From Thiosymbion sp942492625 (GTDB lineage: Bacteria; Pseudomonadota; Gammaproteobacteria; Chromatiales; Chromatiaceae): a stretch of 64,000 bases of DNA. Made by a program: the position numbers and the translations under genes. A model generated the notes under the pieces. The model did no database searches. It worked only from the letters and a program-made list of their open reading frames with translations, and was not told where the DNA came from. The stretch's first letter is position 1, and each line of letters begins with the position of its first letter. The DNA lies in the NCBI GenBank assembly GCA_942492625.1, contig CALOFM010000041.1, positions 1 to 64,000 of the forward strand, given 5' to 3'. This document shows, piece after piece, positions 18,824 to 28,485 of the stretch.

Positions 18824-18967
18824 CTATTGTCGGTCGTTCTTGTGCGCCTCGGCATCGCGGTTCATGAGGGCGACGACTTTGAAGCCCAGGAACACGAAGA
18901 TCACGATGGCGATCACAACCATCACAATCGACATCCAGGTGACAGAGTCCCAAGTAAGGATGTTCAT
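18824..18967 (-). CDS. Small single-helix membrane protein downstream of ccoP
   Basis: 47 residues: ATG at 18965-18967 with an excellent AGGAGG site 7 bases upstream, TAG at 18824-18826. It has a single membrane helix (MSIVMVVIAIVIFVFLGFKVV) and a charged tail (MNRDAEAHKNDRQ). It lies between ccoP and a strong terminator, so it is the last gene of the oxidase operon. Small cbb3-associated subunits such as CcoM and CcoH are known; I cannot assign it to one of them. Translation from these signals seems likely. Confidence 0.75.
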   Translation of the reverse strand: MNILTWDSVTWMSIVMVVIAIVIFVFLGFKVVALMNRDAEAHKNDRQ

Positions 18968-19039
18968 GGTCTATCCTCCTCTTCTCTTGAAACAACGGAC
19001 GGCCGCAGCCGTCTGCACTTCCTTAACGTTCCGCGCCGA

Positions 19040-19934
19040 TCACTGACCGCCGCCGAGCTGGTGCACGTAGACGACCAGCTTTTTGATCTCCTGCTCGTCG
19101 AGCTTGCCGGTCTGGCCGAATGCGGGCATCACCGCGTCGCGCGAGCCCTCGACACCCGGCTGGTTGACGCCGTACATGATGGTGTGCTTCGCACTCTCGA
19201 CTCCGCCCGGCTCGAAGCGCCAGATGCCATCGGTCAGATTGGCCGCACCGACGGTCGCCAGCACCTCGCCATTGGGCCCCCGCGCAAGCACGCCGTCGGC
19301 CTCTTGGCCATGGCAAGCGTTGCAGCCCTTGGTGTTGTACAGGTTCCAACCCTCGTCGCTGCCCTTTTGGCCTTCGCTCTTCTCGACAACCCAGTTGGCC
19401 AGGGTAGCGACCTCGGCCTCGGACAGGATGTCCTTGTGGGCGGTCATCGCACCCTTGCGGCCCATCTGCAGGGTTTCGGTAAGCTTCGCGACGTTACCTC
19501 CGTAGAGCCAGTCGTCGTCCGCAAGCACCGGATAACCGGGATTGCCCTGACCGCCGCTGCCGTGGCATGCGGAACAGTAGTCACCGAACAGCACCTTGGC
19601 CGAGGCCAGGGTGTACTGGGTCAGCCCGGGATCCTCCATGATCTGCTCGGGCGGACATTCCCGCGATCTTCTCCTCGAACTCGGAGCGCACCGCCTCGAC
19701 CTGTGCAACGCCCTCGTTGTACTCCTGGATCTGGCTCCACCCTAGAATGCCCTCGGTGTTGCCGCTGAAGGTGGGCCACATGGGGTAGAGGATGCCGTAG
19801 CCGACCCAAAAGAGGATCGACGCCCAGAAGCCAATCATCCACCAGCGCGGGGCCGGGTTGTTCAGCTCCCGCAGATTGTCGTCCCAGAAATGTCCGGTGT
19901 TGTTCTCACCGGGAAAGGGGTTATTTTCCGCCAT
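19040..19934 (-). CDS. ccoP: cbb3 oxidase dihaem subunit CcoP (needs one frameshift)
   Basis: The N-terminal part (19934 down to about 19656) encodes the DNLRELNNPAPRWW motif and the membrane helix and ends in EEKIAGMS. The C-terminal part in another frame starts at PEQIMEDPGLTQY and carries both haem c sites, CSACH and CNACH. One extra base in 19648-19655 separates them; removing it gives a normal ~297-residue CcoP. CcoP passes electrons to CcoO in the membrane. The start overlaps ccoQ by 14 bases. It is either a sequencing error or a real inactivating insertion. Confidence 0.88.
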
Positions 19935-20136
19935 CTTTCTCTCCGCTGACTTGGTTGTCCTCTTCGAACGGGATGAAGCGCTTGGATTCGAGCTTATCCC
20001 GATTCTTGGGACGAAATACCTGGAAATACGCCACGATCATGAGGACGAAGATGACGACGGTGAGGATCGTACCGACCCAGTCGCTCGCCGTCATCGCGCC
20101 CCAGTCCGTGTGGAAGTATTCCTTCAGACTACTCAC
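19921..20136 (-). CDS. ccoQ: cbb3 oxidase small subunit CcoQ
   Basis: 71 residues with one membrane helix (WVGTILTVVIFVLMIVAYFQVF) followed by the CcoQ-type RPKNRDKLE segment and an acidic tail. CcoQ stabilises the oxidase complex. It overlaps the end of ccoO by 8 bases and the start of ccoP by 14 bases, so the operon is tightly coupled. Confidence 0.93.
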   Translation of the reverse strand: MSSLKEYFHTDWGAMTASDWVGTILTVVIFVLMIVAYFQVFRPKNRDKLESKRFIPFEEDNQVSGEKDGGK

Positions 20137-20876
20137 GGTAGACCACGTCGTCCTTAAGATCGACCATGGTACCCAGAACCTGAAGGTAGGCGACCATGGC
20201 GTCCATCTCGGTCCTGCCTGTAACCAGCTTGGGTGCCGCTTCGATGTCGGCGTCGCTGTAGGGGACCCCGATGGCCTTCATACCGCCCATGTGGGCCTGC
20301 ATGGTCGCGCCGTCCACTTGGGCGGCATCGAGCCAGGGATAGTTCGGCATGACGGATTCCGGTACCACCGAGCGCGGGGCGCGCAGATGGGCACGGTGCC
20401 AGTCGTCGGAGTACTTGCCACCGACTCGGGCCAGATCCGGACCGGTGCGCTTGGAGCCCCACTGGAAGGGATGGTCGAACATGGACTCGGAGGCCAGAGA
20501 GTAGTGGCCGTAGCGCTCCTTCTCGTCGCGGAACGGGCGGATCATCTGGGAGTGGCAGGTGTAGCAGCCCTCCCGCTGGTAGATGTCGCGGCCGGCCAGT
20601 TCCAGGGCGGTGTAGGGGCGCACGCCATCGCCCGGCTTCCAGTTCCACTGCTCCTTGCCGCTCTCGGCGACCGTCACGATGGGCTCGCTGCCCGCCTTGT
20701 CCCAGACGATCTCCGGGTACTTCTCCAACGCCGGATAGGTGCTCTTTAAATAGAAGAGCGGGACGATCTCAACCAGACCGCCGACAGACAGCGCCAGGGC
20801 CAGGACGATCAGCAGACCCCAAATGTTGCTGCTCCATCCACTCCTGGAAGCTCTTGGAAGAGGTGTTTTCAGCCAT
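20129..20876 (-). CDS. ccoO: cbb3 oxidase monohaem subunit CcoO (needs one frameshift)
   Basis: The ATG at 20874-20876 opens the frame SKSFQEWMEQ. The membrane helix NIWGLLIVLALALSVGGLVE lies in the next frame, and the soluble cytochrome c part continues there with CYTCH and the later Met-ligand region. One extra base in about 20826-20834 explains the break; corrected length is about 248 residues. CcoO is the electron-entry monohaem cytochrome. The start lies 19 bases after ccoN. Reading only the long uninterrupted frame (from 20728) would wrongly remove the membrane anchor. Confidence 0.88.
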
Positions 20877-20895
20877 TTTCTGTTTACCTCCAGGA

Positions 20896-22329
<1,434 letters not shown>

Positions 22330-22506
22330 ATTCCCTCCCCGAAATAACTGCGAAGATTGAGCTAGGTTGTAAGGCATCCGGCCTCGAATCTTTTTTGCCG
22401 CAAAATCCGGCGGCACAAGCGCCGCAATGACACTGGATTTGGGACCGAAAGTCAATATTAACAGCGGCTAATACCCCGGAAACCGCGCCATTTACCACAG
22501 GTTTCC

Positions 22507-22520
22507 TTGATCTCAATCAA
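22507..22520. promoter_or_regulatory. FNR/ANR binding site of the ccoN operon
   Basis: TTGAT-CTCA-ATCAA is a perfect match to the FNR/ANR palindrome. It lies between the end of rpoS and the start of ccoN, the only gene it can sensibly serve. An FNR-type gene is present at 35951-36709. No RNA start is visible, so the exact distance to the promoter is unknown. Confidence 0.85.
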
Positions 22521-22605
22521 TCTGTCGACAGGAAGAGAAACCGGGGCAAATTCGGCCGTTTCCGGCTTTCTGCGAAGGAATTGTGGCCTGCTGAGCCGCG
22601 TGCGG

Positions 22606-23631
22606 CTAGCGGAAGAAGGCGTCCACCGAGAAACCCTCTTTCTCGAGGATATCCCGCAATCGCCGCAGCGCGTCCATCTGGATTTGGCGCACGCGTTCAC
22701 GCGTCACCCCGAGCTCTTGCGCAACGCGCTCGAGAGTGGAGTGCTCGTAGCCATGGAGTCCGAATCGGCGCTCCACCACCTCGCGCTGCTTGTCGTTGAG
22801 TTTGCCGAGCCAGTGATCGAGGTTGGACTGGATGTCGTTGTCCTGAATGCGGTCGGTCGGATCATCCGCCGTCTCGTCCTGGAGCATGTCCACCAGGGGC
22901 TTGTCCGCGTCCTTGCCGTAAGGGGTGTCTACCGAGGCGATGTGCTCGTTGAGGCCCAGCATGCGCTTGACCTCGCCGATGGGTTTGTCGAGCAGGCCGG
23001 CGATATCCTCGGTAGTGGGTTCGTGATCCAGGCGTTGGGAAAGACGCCGGGCCGCCTTTAGGTAAATGTTGATTTCCTTGACCACGTGGATGGGGAGCCG
23101 GACAGTGCGGGTCTGGTTCATGATGGCCCGCTCGATGGTCTGGCGGATCCACCAGGTCGCGTAGGTCGAGAAGCGAAACCCGCGCTCGGGATCGAACTTC
23201 TCCACCGCTCGGATCAGGCCAAGATTGCCCTCTTCGATCAGGTCCAAGAGAGGAAGCCCGCGATTGAGATAACGGCGCGCGATCTTCACAACCAGCCGCA
23301 GGTTGCTGACGATCATACGCTGGCGTGCAGCGTTGTTCCCGTCCTGAGCCAAACGCGCGAAATAAACCTCTTCCTCCGCCGTCAGCAGCTTGGAGCCGCC
23401 GATCTCGTTGAGGTACAGACGCGTCGCGTCGAAGTCGGCATCATCCGCGACAAACTTGCTCGGCGGCGGCAAATCCGAGTCACTCGTACCCTCGCCCCCC
23501 TCGGAGGCATCCCCCGCAGGGCTGGAAACGGTGATCTCTTCTGTGACCTCGCCACTGTCGACGAGAACCGCCTCCTCACTGTCGATCGAAGGCTCGGTAT
23601 CCAGGTCCACTCGCTCGTTTGTAGTCGCCAT
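22606..23631 (-). CDS. rpoS: RNA polymerase sigma factor RpoS
   Basis: 341 residues, normal size. It directs stationary-phase and stress transcription. An acidic ~60-residue N-terminus precedes region 1.2 (DATRLYLNEIG), region 2 (DLIEEGNLGLIRAVEKFDPERGFRFSTYATWW) and region 4 with the helix-turn-helix TLERVAQELGVTRERVRQI. nlpD lies 40 bases upstream on the same strand, the conserved nlpD-rpoS arrangement; in E. coli an rpoS promoter lies inside nlpD. Confidence 0.97.
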   Translation of the reverse strand: MATTNERVDLDTEPSIDSEEAVLVDSGEVTEEITVSSPAGDASEGGEGTSDSDLPPPSKFVADDADFDATRLYLNEIGGSKLLTAEEEVYFARLAQDGNNAARQRMIVSNLRLVVKIARRYLNRGLPLLDLIEEGNLGLIRAVEKFDPERGFRFSTYATWWIRQTIERAIMNQTRTVRLPIHVVKEINIYLKAARRLSQRLDHEPTTEDIAGLLDKPIGEVKRMLGLNEHIASVDTPYGKDADKPLVDMLQDETADDPTDRIQDNDIQSNLDHWLGKLNDKQREVVERRFGLHGYEHSTLERVAQELGVTRERVRQIQMDALRRLRDILEKEGFSVDAFFR

Positions 23632-23671
23632 GCAATCCTTGACTCGCAGCAGGAGACGGGCTCACCCGAAC

Positions 23672-24469
23672 TTAAGGCAGGTACTTCAATGGGTCCACGG
23701 CCGTACCATTCCTTCGAATTTCGAAATGGAGGCGATACTTCCCACCGGACGCCTGTCCCACCTCAGCGACGCCCTGACCACGCTTTACTCGCGCACCTTC
23801 GTTGACGAGGAGCCGGCTGTTGAAGCCGTACGCGCTCAGGTAGCTATTATTGTGCTTCACGATAATAAGGTTTCCGTAACCCTTAAGTCCACTTCCGCTG
23901 TAGACCACCGTTCCGCCCTCGGCGGCCAGCACTTTCTGGCCCGGACGACCAGCGATGCGGATGCCCTGGCGGGTCCGATCCCCGTTGCGGAACTCCTGAA
24001 CGACCTGACCTTTCAAAGGCCAGCGCCAGTGCAGGCCAGACGCCACTTTCGCGCTGGAGCCCTTGCTCCGCTGCGGTGACCCGGTCGACGTCTTGACAGC
24101 AGGTTTGCTGGCCAAGCTCGGCTTGCTGTTGGACTGCGCCGTTTTCGCACCTCTGGACTTAGTCGATCCGCTCCTTCCGCCCGGCGCCACCACGCGCAAC
24201 AGCCTGCCTGCATAGATTTGATAGGGTGGACCGAGCTTGTTCCAACGCGCCAGCGCCTCGTAGCCGACCCTATGCCGGCTCGCAATCCCTGCCAGCGTGT
24301 CACCCTTTCGGATTCGGTAGTAACCCTCGGGCGCGGGCCCGAATCCATCGTACACAGGTGCGGGACCACCGGTTCCGCACGCGGCCAGGATCAACGAGAG
24401 GAGCAACACCGCAGCCATCGGCAGCGGCCCTCGCACGCGCATGCCGTACCAGTGTAATTCAGCGCTCAC
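23672..24469 (-). CDS. nlpD: Lipoprotein NlpD, LysM plus degenerate M23 domain
   Basis: 265 residues from GTG 24467-24469, which has GGAG 7 bases upstream. A lipoprotein signal ends at LILAAC (Cys31). A LysM peptidoglycan-binding domain (YYRIRKGDTLAGIASRHRVGYEALARWN) and a Ser/Lys-rich linker precede an M23-like domain. The catalytic ligands of true M23 peptidases are replaced (GIRI in place of GxDx; YRLHFEIR near the end), as in NlpD-type amidase activators. It acts at the outer membrane and periplasm in cell division. Confidence 0.93.
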   Translation of the reverse strand: MSAELHWYGMRVRGPLPMAAVLLLSLILAACGTGGPAPVYDGFGPAPEGYYRIRKGDTLAGIASRHRVGYEALARWNKLGPPYQIYAGRLLRVVAPGGRSGSTKSRGAKTAQSNSKPSLASKPAVKTSTGSPQRSKGSSAKVASGLHWRWPLKGQVVQEFRNGDRTRQGIRIAGRPGQKVLAAEGGTVVYSGSGLKGYGNLIIVKHNNSYLSAYGFNSRLLVNEGARVKRGQGVAEVGQASGGKYRLHFEIRRNGTAVDPLKYLP

Positions 24470-24518
24470 CTGTAGGCTCCTGGACTGCTTCCCGATTCAT
24501 CCGCTCTCGAGGCCAAAC

Positions 24519-25094
24519 CTAGTGGAAAACCACAACAAGAATCACCAAGCCGACCATAATCCAGCCCAACCGGTCGACGTATTCCCGCAGGGTGGTCTCC
24601 ATGCGCTCGCCACCCCAGGCCATCAGGGCGGCAACGATGAAAAAGCGGGCCCCACGCCCGACCGCCGACGCGATCAGAAAGGGAATGAGAGCCATATGCA
24701 TGACCCCGGCGGATATGGTGAAGATCTTGTAGGGAATCGGCGAGAAGCCGGCAATGAATATGGCCCAGACCCCCCAATCCTCGAACCACCGCTCCGCGGC
24801 GGCGAAGGGCTCGGCGTAACGCCCCCCCCCGGTCACCAGGGGCGCGATCAGCTCGAATGCAAAGTGACCGATCAACCAACCCAGCAACCCGCCAAGCACG
24901 GAGGTAATTGTCGTCAGGGTCGCAAACCACCAAGCCTTTTCCGGCTTGGCCATACTCATGGGGGCAAGCATCACGTCCGGCGGAATGGGAAAGAAAGAGG
25001 ATTCGGCAAAGCTGAGGCCACCCAGAAACCAGGGTGCGTGTCGATGCCGCGACCAAGACATTACGCGGTTATAAAGTGAAGAGAAAATTCGCAT
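24519..25094 (-). CDS. YqaA/DedA-like membrane protein (VTT domain)
   Basis: 191 residues with about four membrane segments. The motif pattern FxESSFFPIPPDVML near residue 30 and GFSPIPYKIFTISAGV near residue 115 is typical for YqaA and related VTT/SNARE-associated proteins, thought to move lipids across the membrane. Its ATG overlaps the pcm stop (TAATG at 25092-25096), so it is coupled to surE-pcm. It takes the place between pcm and nlpD. Confidence 0.88.
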   Translation of the reverse strand: MRIFSSLYNRVMSWSRHRHAPWFLGGLSFAESSFFPIPPDVMLAPMSMAKPEKAWWFATLTTITSVLGGLLGWLIGHFAFELIAPLVTGGGRYAEPFAAAERWFEDWGVWAIFIAGFSPIPYKIFTISAGVMHMALIPFLIASAVGRGARFFIVAALMAWGGERMETTLREYVDRLGWIMVGLVILVVVFH

Positions 25095-25756
25095 TAAACG
25101 ACGCCTCCGAGCAGGGGCACAAAGGTGACAGGCTCCAGTATCTCGTGCAAGTAACCGGCTTCGGTTCTAATCACACGCACCAGCACCTGCTGGTCCGAGC
25201 GTCCGATCGGCAATACCATGCAGCCTCCCATGGTCAGCTGGTTGACCAGGACGCGCGGGATTCCGGCAGGGGCCGCGGTGACTATGATGCCTTCGAACGG
25301 CGCATACTCGGGCCAACCCAACCCGCCGTCTCCGTATCGCAGGCGCAAGTTGCGAAGCTTGAGCTTCTTGAGCCTGCGCCGTGCCCGCTCCGACAGGCGC
25401 TCTACCCGCTCCACGCTGTAGACGCGCCGCACCAGCGAGGCCAGCACCGCGGTCTGGAATCCGGACCCGGTGCCGATCTCCAGCACGGTATCGGGTCTGT
25501 GCCCGGCCAGGAGTGCCTCCGTCATGCGCGCCACCGTGTAGGGCTGGGAGATGGTTTGCCCATGTCCGATGGGCAAGGCGGAGTCCTCGTAAGCGCGGCT
25601 GGCGAGCGCCTCGTCCACGAACAGATGGCGCGGCAAGGCGCGCATGACGTCCAGGACTTCCGGGTCGCGGATCCCCGCATCGCCGAGTCTCTGAATCAGG
25701 CGCTCGCGGGTCCGTTGGGATGTCATCCCGATCCCCTGTTGGCGGCTGTCTGCCAT
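25094..25756 (-). CDS. pcm: Protein-L-isoaspartate O-methyltransferase
   Basis: 220 residues from ATG 25754-25756, preferred because it overlaps the surE stop as TGATG; a start 7 codons upstream is possible. It methylates isoaspartyl residues in damaged proteins. The SAM motif EIGTGSGFQTAVLA, the substrate-region ALPIGHGQTISQPY and the C-terminal TAAPAGIPRVLVNQL are typical. surE-pcm-nlpD-rpoS is a stress and repair cluster conserved in gammaproteobacteria. Confidence 0.95.
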   Translation of the reverse strand: MADSRQQGIGMTSQRTRERLIQRLGDAGIRDPEVLDVMRALPRHLFVDEALASRAYEDSALPIGHGQTISQPYTVARMTEALLAGHRPDTVLEIGTGSGFQTAVLASLVRRVYSVERVERLSERARRRLKKLKLRNLRLRYGDGGLGWPEYAPFEGIIVTAAPAGIPRVLVNQLTMGGCMVLPIGRSDQQVLVRVIRTEAGYLHEILEPVTFVPLLGGVV

Positions 25757-26505
25757 CAGCGGTAACCTTCCAGCCATTTTGCCAACGGCTCCAGGGCCTC
25801 GTGGCGCGTAAGGTCCACCTGCAACGGGGAGACCGAGACATAGCCGTTTCGAACGGCATGGAAGTCGGTCCCCGGGCCCGCGTCCTGCTCCGGTCCGGCC
25901 GGCCCGACCCAGTAGAGGATGCGGCCGCGCGGATCACGCACCCGGGTCACCGGCTCGGCCTTGTGCCTGTGTCCTAAACGCGTGGCCACGACCCCCTTGA
26001 GCTGCTCGTACGGCAGGTCGGGGACATTCACGTTCAGAATCGTGCTCGCTCCCGGCGACTCGCTTTGCAGGCGCGACACCAGGGCGGCTGCGACCCGCGC
26101 GGCGGTTTCCAGATGCTTGGGCTCGTGGGAATCGATAGAAACAGCCATGGCAGGAAGCCCCAAAAAGCGACCCTCCGTCGCGGCAGCCACCGTACCGGAA
26201 TAGATCACGTCGTCACCAAGATTGGGCCCGTGGTTGATTCCGGCAACGACAATATCCGGCTCCCGGTCCAGCAATCCGGTGATCGCAATATGGACACAAT
26301 CCGTGGGGGTACCCTCAACCCGAAAAAAGCCATTCTCCGACCGCTGAACCCTAACCGGGACGGATAGCGTCAGCGAGTTACTGGCGCCGCTGCAGTTGCG
26401 GTCCGGTGCTACCACCGCGATCTCGCCGCATCGCTCCAACGCCCGGGAGAGGACACGCAAGCCCGCGGACTGATACCCGTCGTCGTTGCTGATCAGAATT
26501 CTCAT
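25756..26505 (-). CDS. surE: 5'/3'-nucleotidase SurE
   Basis: 249 residues, typical length. It is a metal-dependent nucleotidase/exopolyphosphatase for survival in stationary phase. The N-terminal RILISNDDG contains metal-binding Asp8 and Asp9; Ser of PDRNCSGASNSLT and Asn of GINHGPNLGDDVIYSGT complete the site. It is the first gene of surE-pcm-yqaA on the minus strand, divergent from the Smr-domain gene. Confidence 0.96.
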   Translation of the reverse strand: MRILISNDDGYQSAGLRVLSRALERCGEIAVVAPDRNCSGASNSLTLSVPVRVQRSENGFFRVEGTPTDCVHIAITGLLDREPDIVVAGINHGPNLGDDVIYSGTVAAATEGRFLGLPAMAVSIDSHEPKHLETAARVAAALVSRLQSESPGASTILNVNVPDLPYEQLKGVVATRLGHRHKAEPVTRVRDPRGRILYWVGPAGPEQDAGPGTDFHAVRNGYVSVSPLQVDLTRHEALEPLAKWLEGYR

Positions 26506-26658
26506 TGGGCCGTAGGCGCGGAAGCACTACCTCAGTTACCGGGGCACCTCCCCCGACCGGCGCACTGCAAAACCGAGGATAATACTGGAATCCGCGGCAA
26601 CGGACATCCGCGCTGATATACTAGAGTGATTTCGTGCATCGGAAGGTACTCGGTCAAC

Positions 26659-27216
26659 ATGCGCAAACCCCTGCACGAGTCGGAAGCCAAGCTGTTTCGC
26701 GAGTCGGTCGAAGACGCGGAGCCTATCGAGATCGATCAGGCCGAGCCCTTCCGACGTCGCCCGCCGCCGCTCCCTATCGAGCAACCTCCGGAGCTACGTG
26801 AGCGTGCCGGGCTTGCGGCGCTGTCCGAAGCCGAGGTCGAGACCGGCGACTTCCTGCTCTTCTCCCGCCCCGGCGTACAGAAGCGCCTGCTCGCCGATCT
26901 GCAGCGGGGCCACATCGAGGTGGACTTTGAGCTGGACCTGCACGGGCTGACGGCGGCCTATGCGGAACAGGTTCTGGAGGAGTTCCTGCGCGATTGCGGT
27001 CGCCGCGGCGTACGTTGCGCCCATATCATCCACGGAAAGGGCAGCAGGTCCGAGAGCCGGCAGCCGGTGCTCAAGCGCAAGGTCAACTACTGGCTCCGAC
27101 TCTACGATGAGGTCCTTGCCTTCTGCTCGGCGACCCGGCGCGGGGGGGGAACCGGGGCCGTTTACGTGCTCTTGCGCAACCCTGAAAAGTCACGCCGTGA
27201 GCGCAGAATGCGTTAA
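26659..27216 (+). CDS. Smr-domain protein (SmrA-like)
   Basis: 185 residues from ATG 26659. The N-terminal half is charged (LPIEQPPELRERAGLAALSEAEVETGDFLLFSR region). The C-terminal Smr domain has DLHGLTAAYAEQVL and CAHIIHGKGSRSE, the conserved HGxG pattern of MutS2-related endonucleases, and ends with the domain's VYVLLRNP strand. Family members nick DNA or cleave RNA on stalled ribosomes; which applies here is not known. It stands alone on the plus strand. Confidence 0.9.
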   Translation: MRKPLHESEAKLFRESVEDAEPIEIDQAEPFRRRPPPLPIEQPPELRERAGLAALSEAEVETGDFLLFSRPGVQKRLLADLQRGHIEVDFELDLHGLTAAYAEQVLEEFLRDCGRRGVRCAHIIHGKGSRSESRQPVLKRKVNYWLRLYDEVLAFCSATRRGGGTGAVYVLLRNPEKSRRERRMR

Positions 27217-27301
27217 GTACGTAAGACGATTCCTGCATGCATATCCGAGTTTGGCCAACGACGAGAACATCTTCGTCGCGCAGACGTAGCTGCTGCTGCC
27301 G

Positions 27302-27545
27302 GTAGCCTCCTGCATCCGCCCGCGTATGTCCAAGGGCATCGATCCTGAGCTTGCCGACGAGATCCAGGATGTGCCCCGCGCGGTGGTCGACAGCACCAAC
27401 CCGAACGACCGCGCGCTCGGCTTCCGTAGTCTGATGCGCGGCAATGTCATGCGCTTCCCGAGTGGACAACAGGCGGCACGGCAGCTGGCTACCGAGTACG
27501 GTGCCTGCATGTGCACACGGGCCTGCGGTGAAGCGACCGGCTCGA
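27302..27545 (+). pseudogene. Probable animal-type haem peroxidase fragment
   Basis: The plus-strand frame from about 27302 reads GIDPELADEIQDVPRAVVD followed by RALGFRSLMRGNVMRFPSGQQAARQL. This resembles the segment of bacterial animal-type haem peroxidases in which an L/FRN-L-RG...LPSGQ-x-A pattern occurs. A stop lies just upstream (27287-27289) and similarity ends at about 27545, so only about 80 residues remain of a protein that would be over 500. Assignment is by pattern only. It fills the 363-base gap between the Smr gene and the FAA-hydrolase gene. Confidence 0.4.
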
Positions 27546-27579
27546 CTTGCTCATCACCCCCGGCACGAGGAAAGCCGGC

Positions 27580-28347
27580 TCAACCAAACCGGTTGGTCAA
27601 GACGCCGACCCCCGCAATGCTCACCTCCACCCTGTCTCCATCCTGCATCGGGCAGGCGCCTACAGAGGTGCCGCAGGCGATCAGGTCCCCCGGCTCAAGG
27701 GTCATGTCGCCGGAAATGCGGCTGACGATCTCATGGGGCGAGAAGATCATGTCCGACACGGGGTAATTTTGCTTCTCCTCTCCGGCGAGTATTACTTGCA
27801 CCCGCAAGTCCTCCGGATCCAGCCCCGTAACGATACCCGGACCGAAGGGTCCGAAGCCGTCGAAGCTCTTGGCGCGCGTCCAGTGAACGAAGGCGGGGTA
27901 CTGCTTCATCAGGTCGCGGGCGGTGACATCGTTGACGCAGGTATAGCCGAAGACGTACTCGGCGGCCTCCTCCGGGGCAATGTCCTTGCAGCGCTTACCG
28001 ATCACCACGCCCAGTTCCCCCTCGAACACCACGGCGCCCGAGTAGCCGTCGGGCCGCGGAATCGGGTCACCGTCGGCGCCGCAGCAGTTCGGGGTCTTCA
28101 CGAAGTAAAGGGGATGTCCCGGAGGGTCCAGCTTCTCCACCTGCGCCCGCTCGTGAAAGTTGTTCCACAGCCCGAGCATCTTCGATGGCGTGCAGGGGGA
28201 AAGCAGGCGAACGCTCGATAAGGATCGTTCGAGGCCTTCCGGGCCGTGCTCCCCGAACATGTCACCCTGGTATTGCGTGATGGTTCCGTCGCTCAAGGTG
28301 CCGAAACCGATCTCGTCGCCCGCCGAAAAACGTACCCACAAAGCCAT
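27580..28347 (-). CDS. Fumarylacetoacetate hydrolase family protein
   Basis: 255 residues from ATG 28345-28347 with GGGGG 8 bases upstream. The FAH fold is shown by SKMLGLWNNFHERA, then FEGELGVVIGKRCKDI with the metal-binding Glu pair, GYTCVNDVTARD with the Asp ligand, and the closing GDLIACGTSVG. Members cleave or decarboxylate 2,4-diketo acids or act as oxaloacetate decarboxylases; the substrate cannot be fixed from sequence. It lies downstream of truD on the same strand with about 140 bases between them. Confidence 0.88.
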   Translation of the reverse strand: MALWVRFSAGDEIGFGTLSDGTITQYQGDMFGEHGPEGLERSLSSVRLLSPCTPSKMLGLWNNFHERAQVEKLDPPGHPLYFVKTPNCCGADGDPIPRPDGYSGAVVFEGELGVVIGKRCKDIAPEEAAEYVFGYTCVNDVTARDLMKQYPAFVHWTRAKSFDGFGPFGPGIVTGLDPEDLRVQVILAGEEKQNYPVSDMIFSPHEIVSRISGDMTLEPGDLIACGTSVGACPMQDGDRVEVSIAGVGVLTNRFG

Positions 28348-28485
28348 ATGCAACCCCCTTCAGTTACAAATCCGCAGATCGAGCTCATCCAGGCCCGAAT
28401 CCGCTCGCGAAATGAATGTCTTCACTTCCTCGCGGGTCAGACGCCCGCTTCGAGATTGATCTATATCCGGATCATTCCCCGCATC

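Noticed and set aside
18537..18995. N-terminal extension of CcoG to 18995
   Set aside because: It would cross a strong terminator and overlap a better-supported 47-residue gene; the GTG at 18536 has a good ribosome site and fits the family length.
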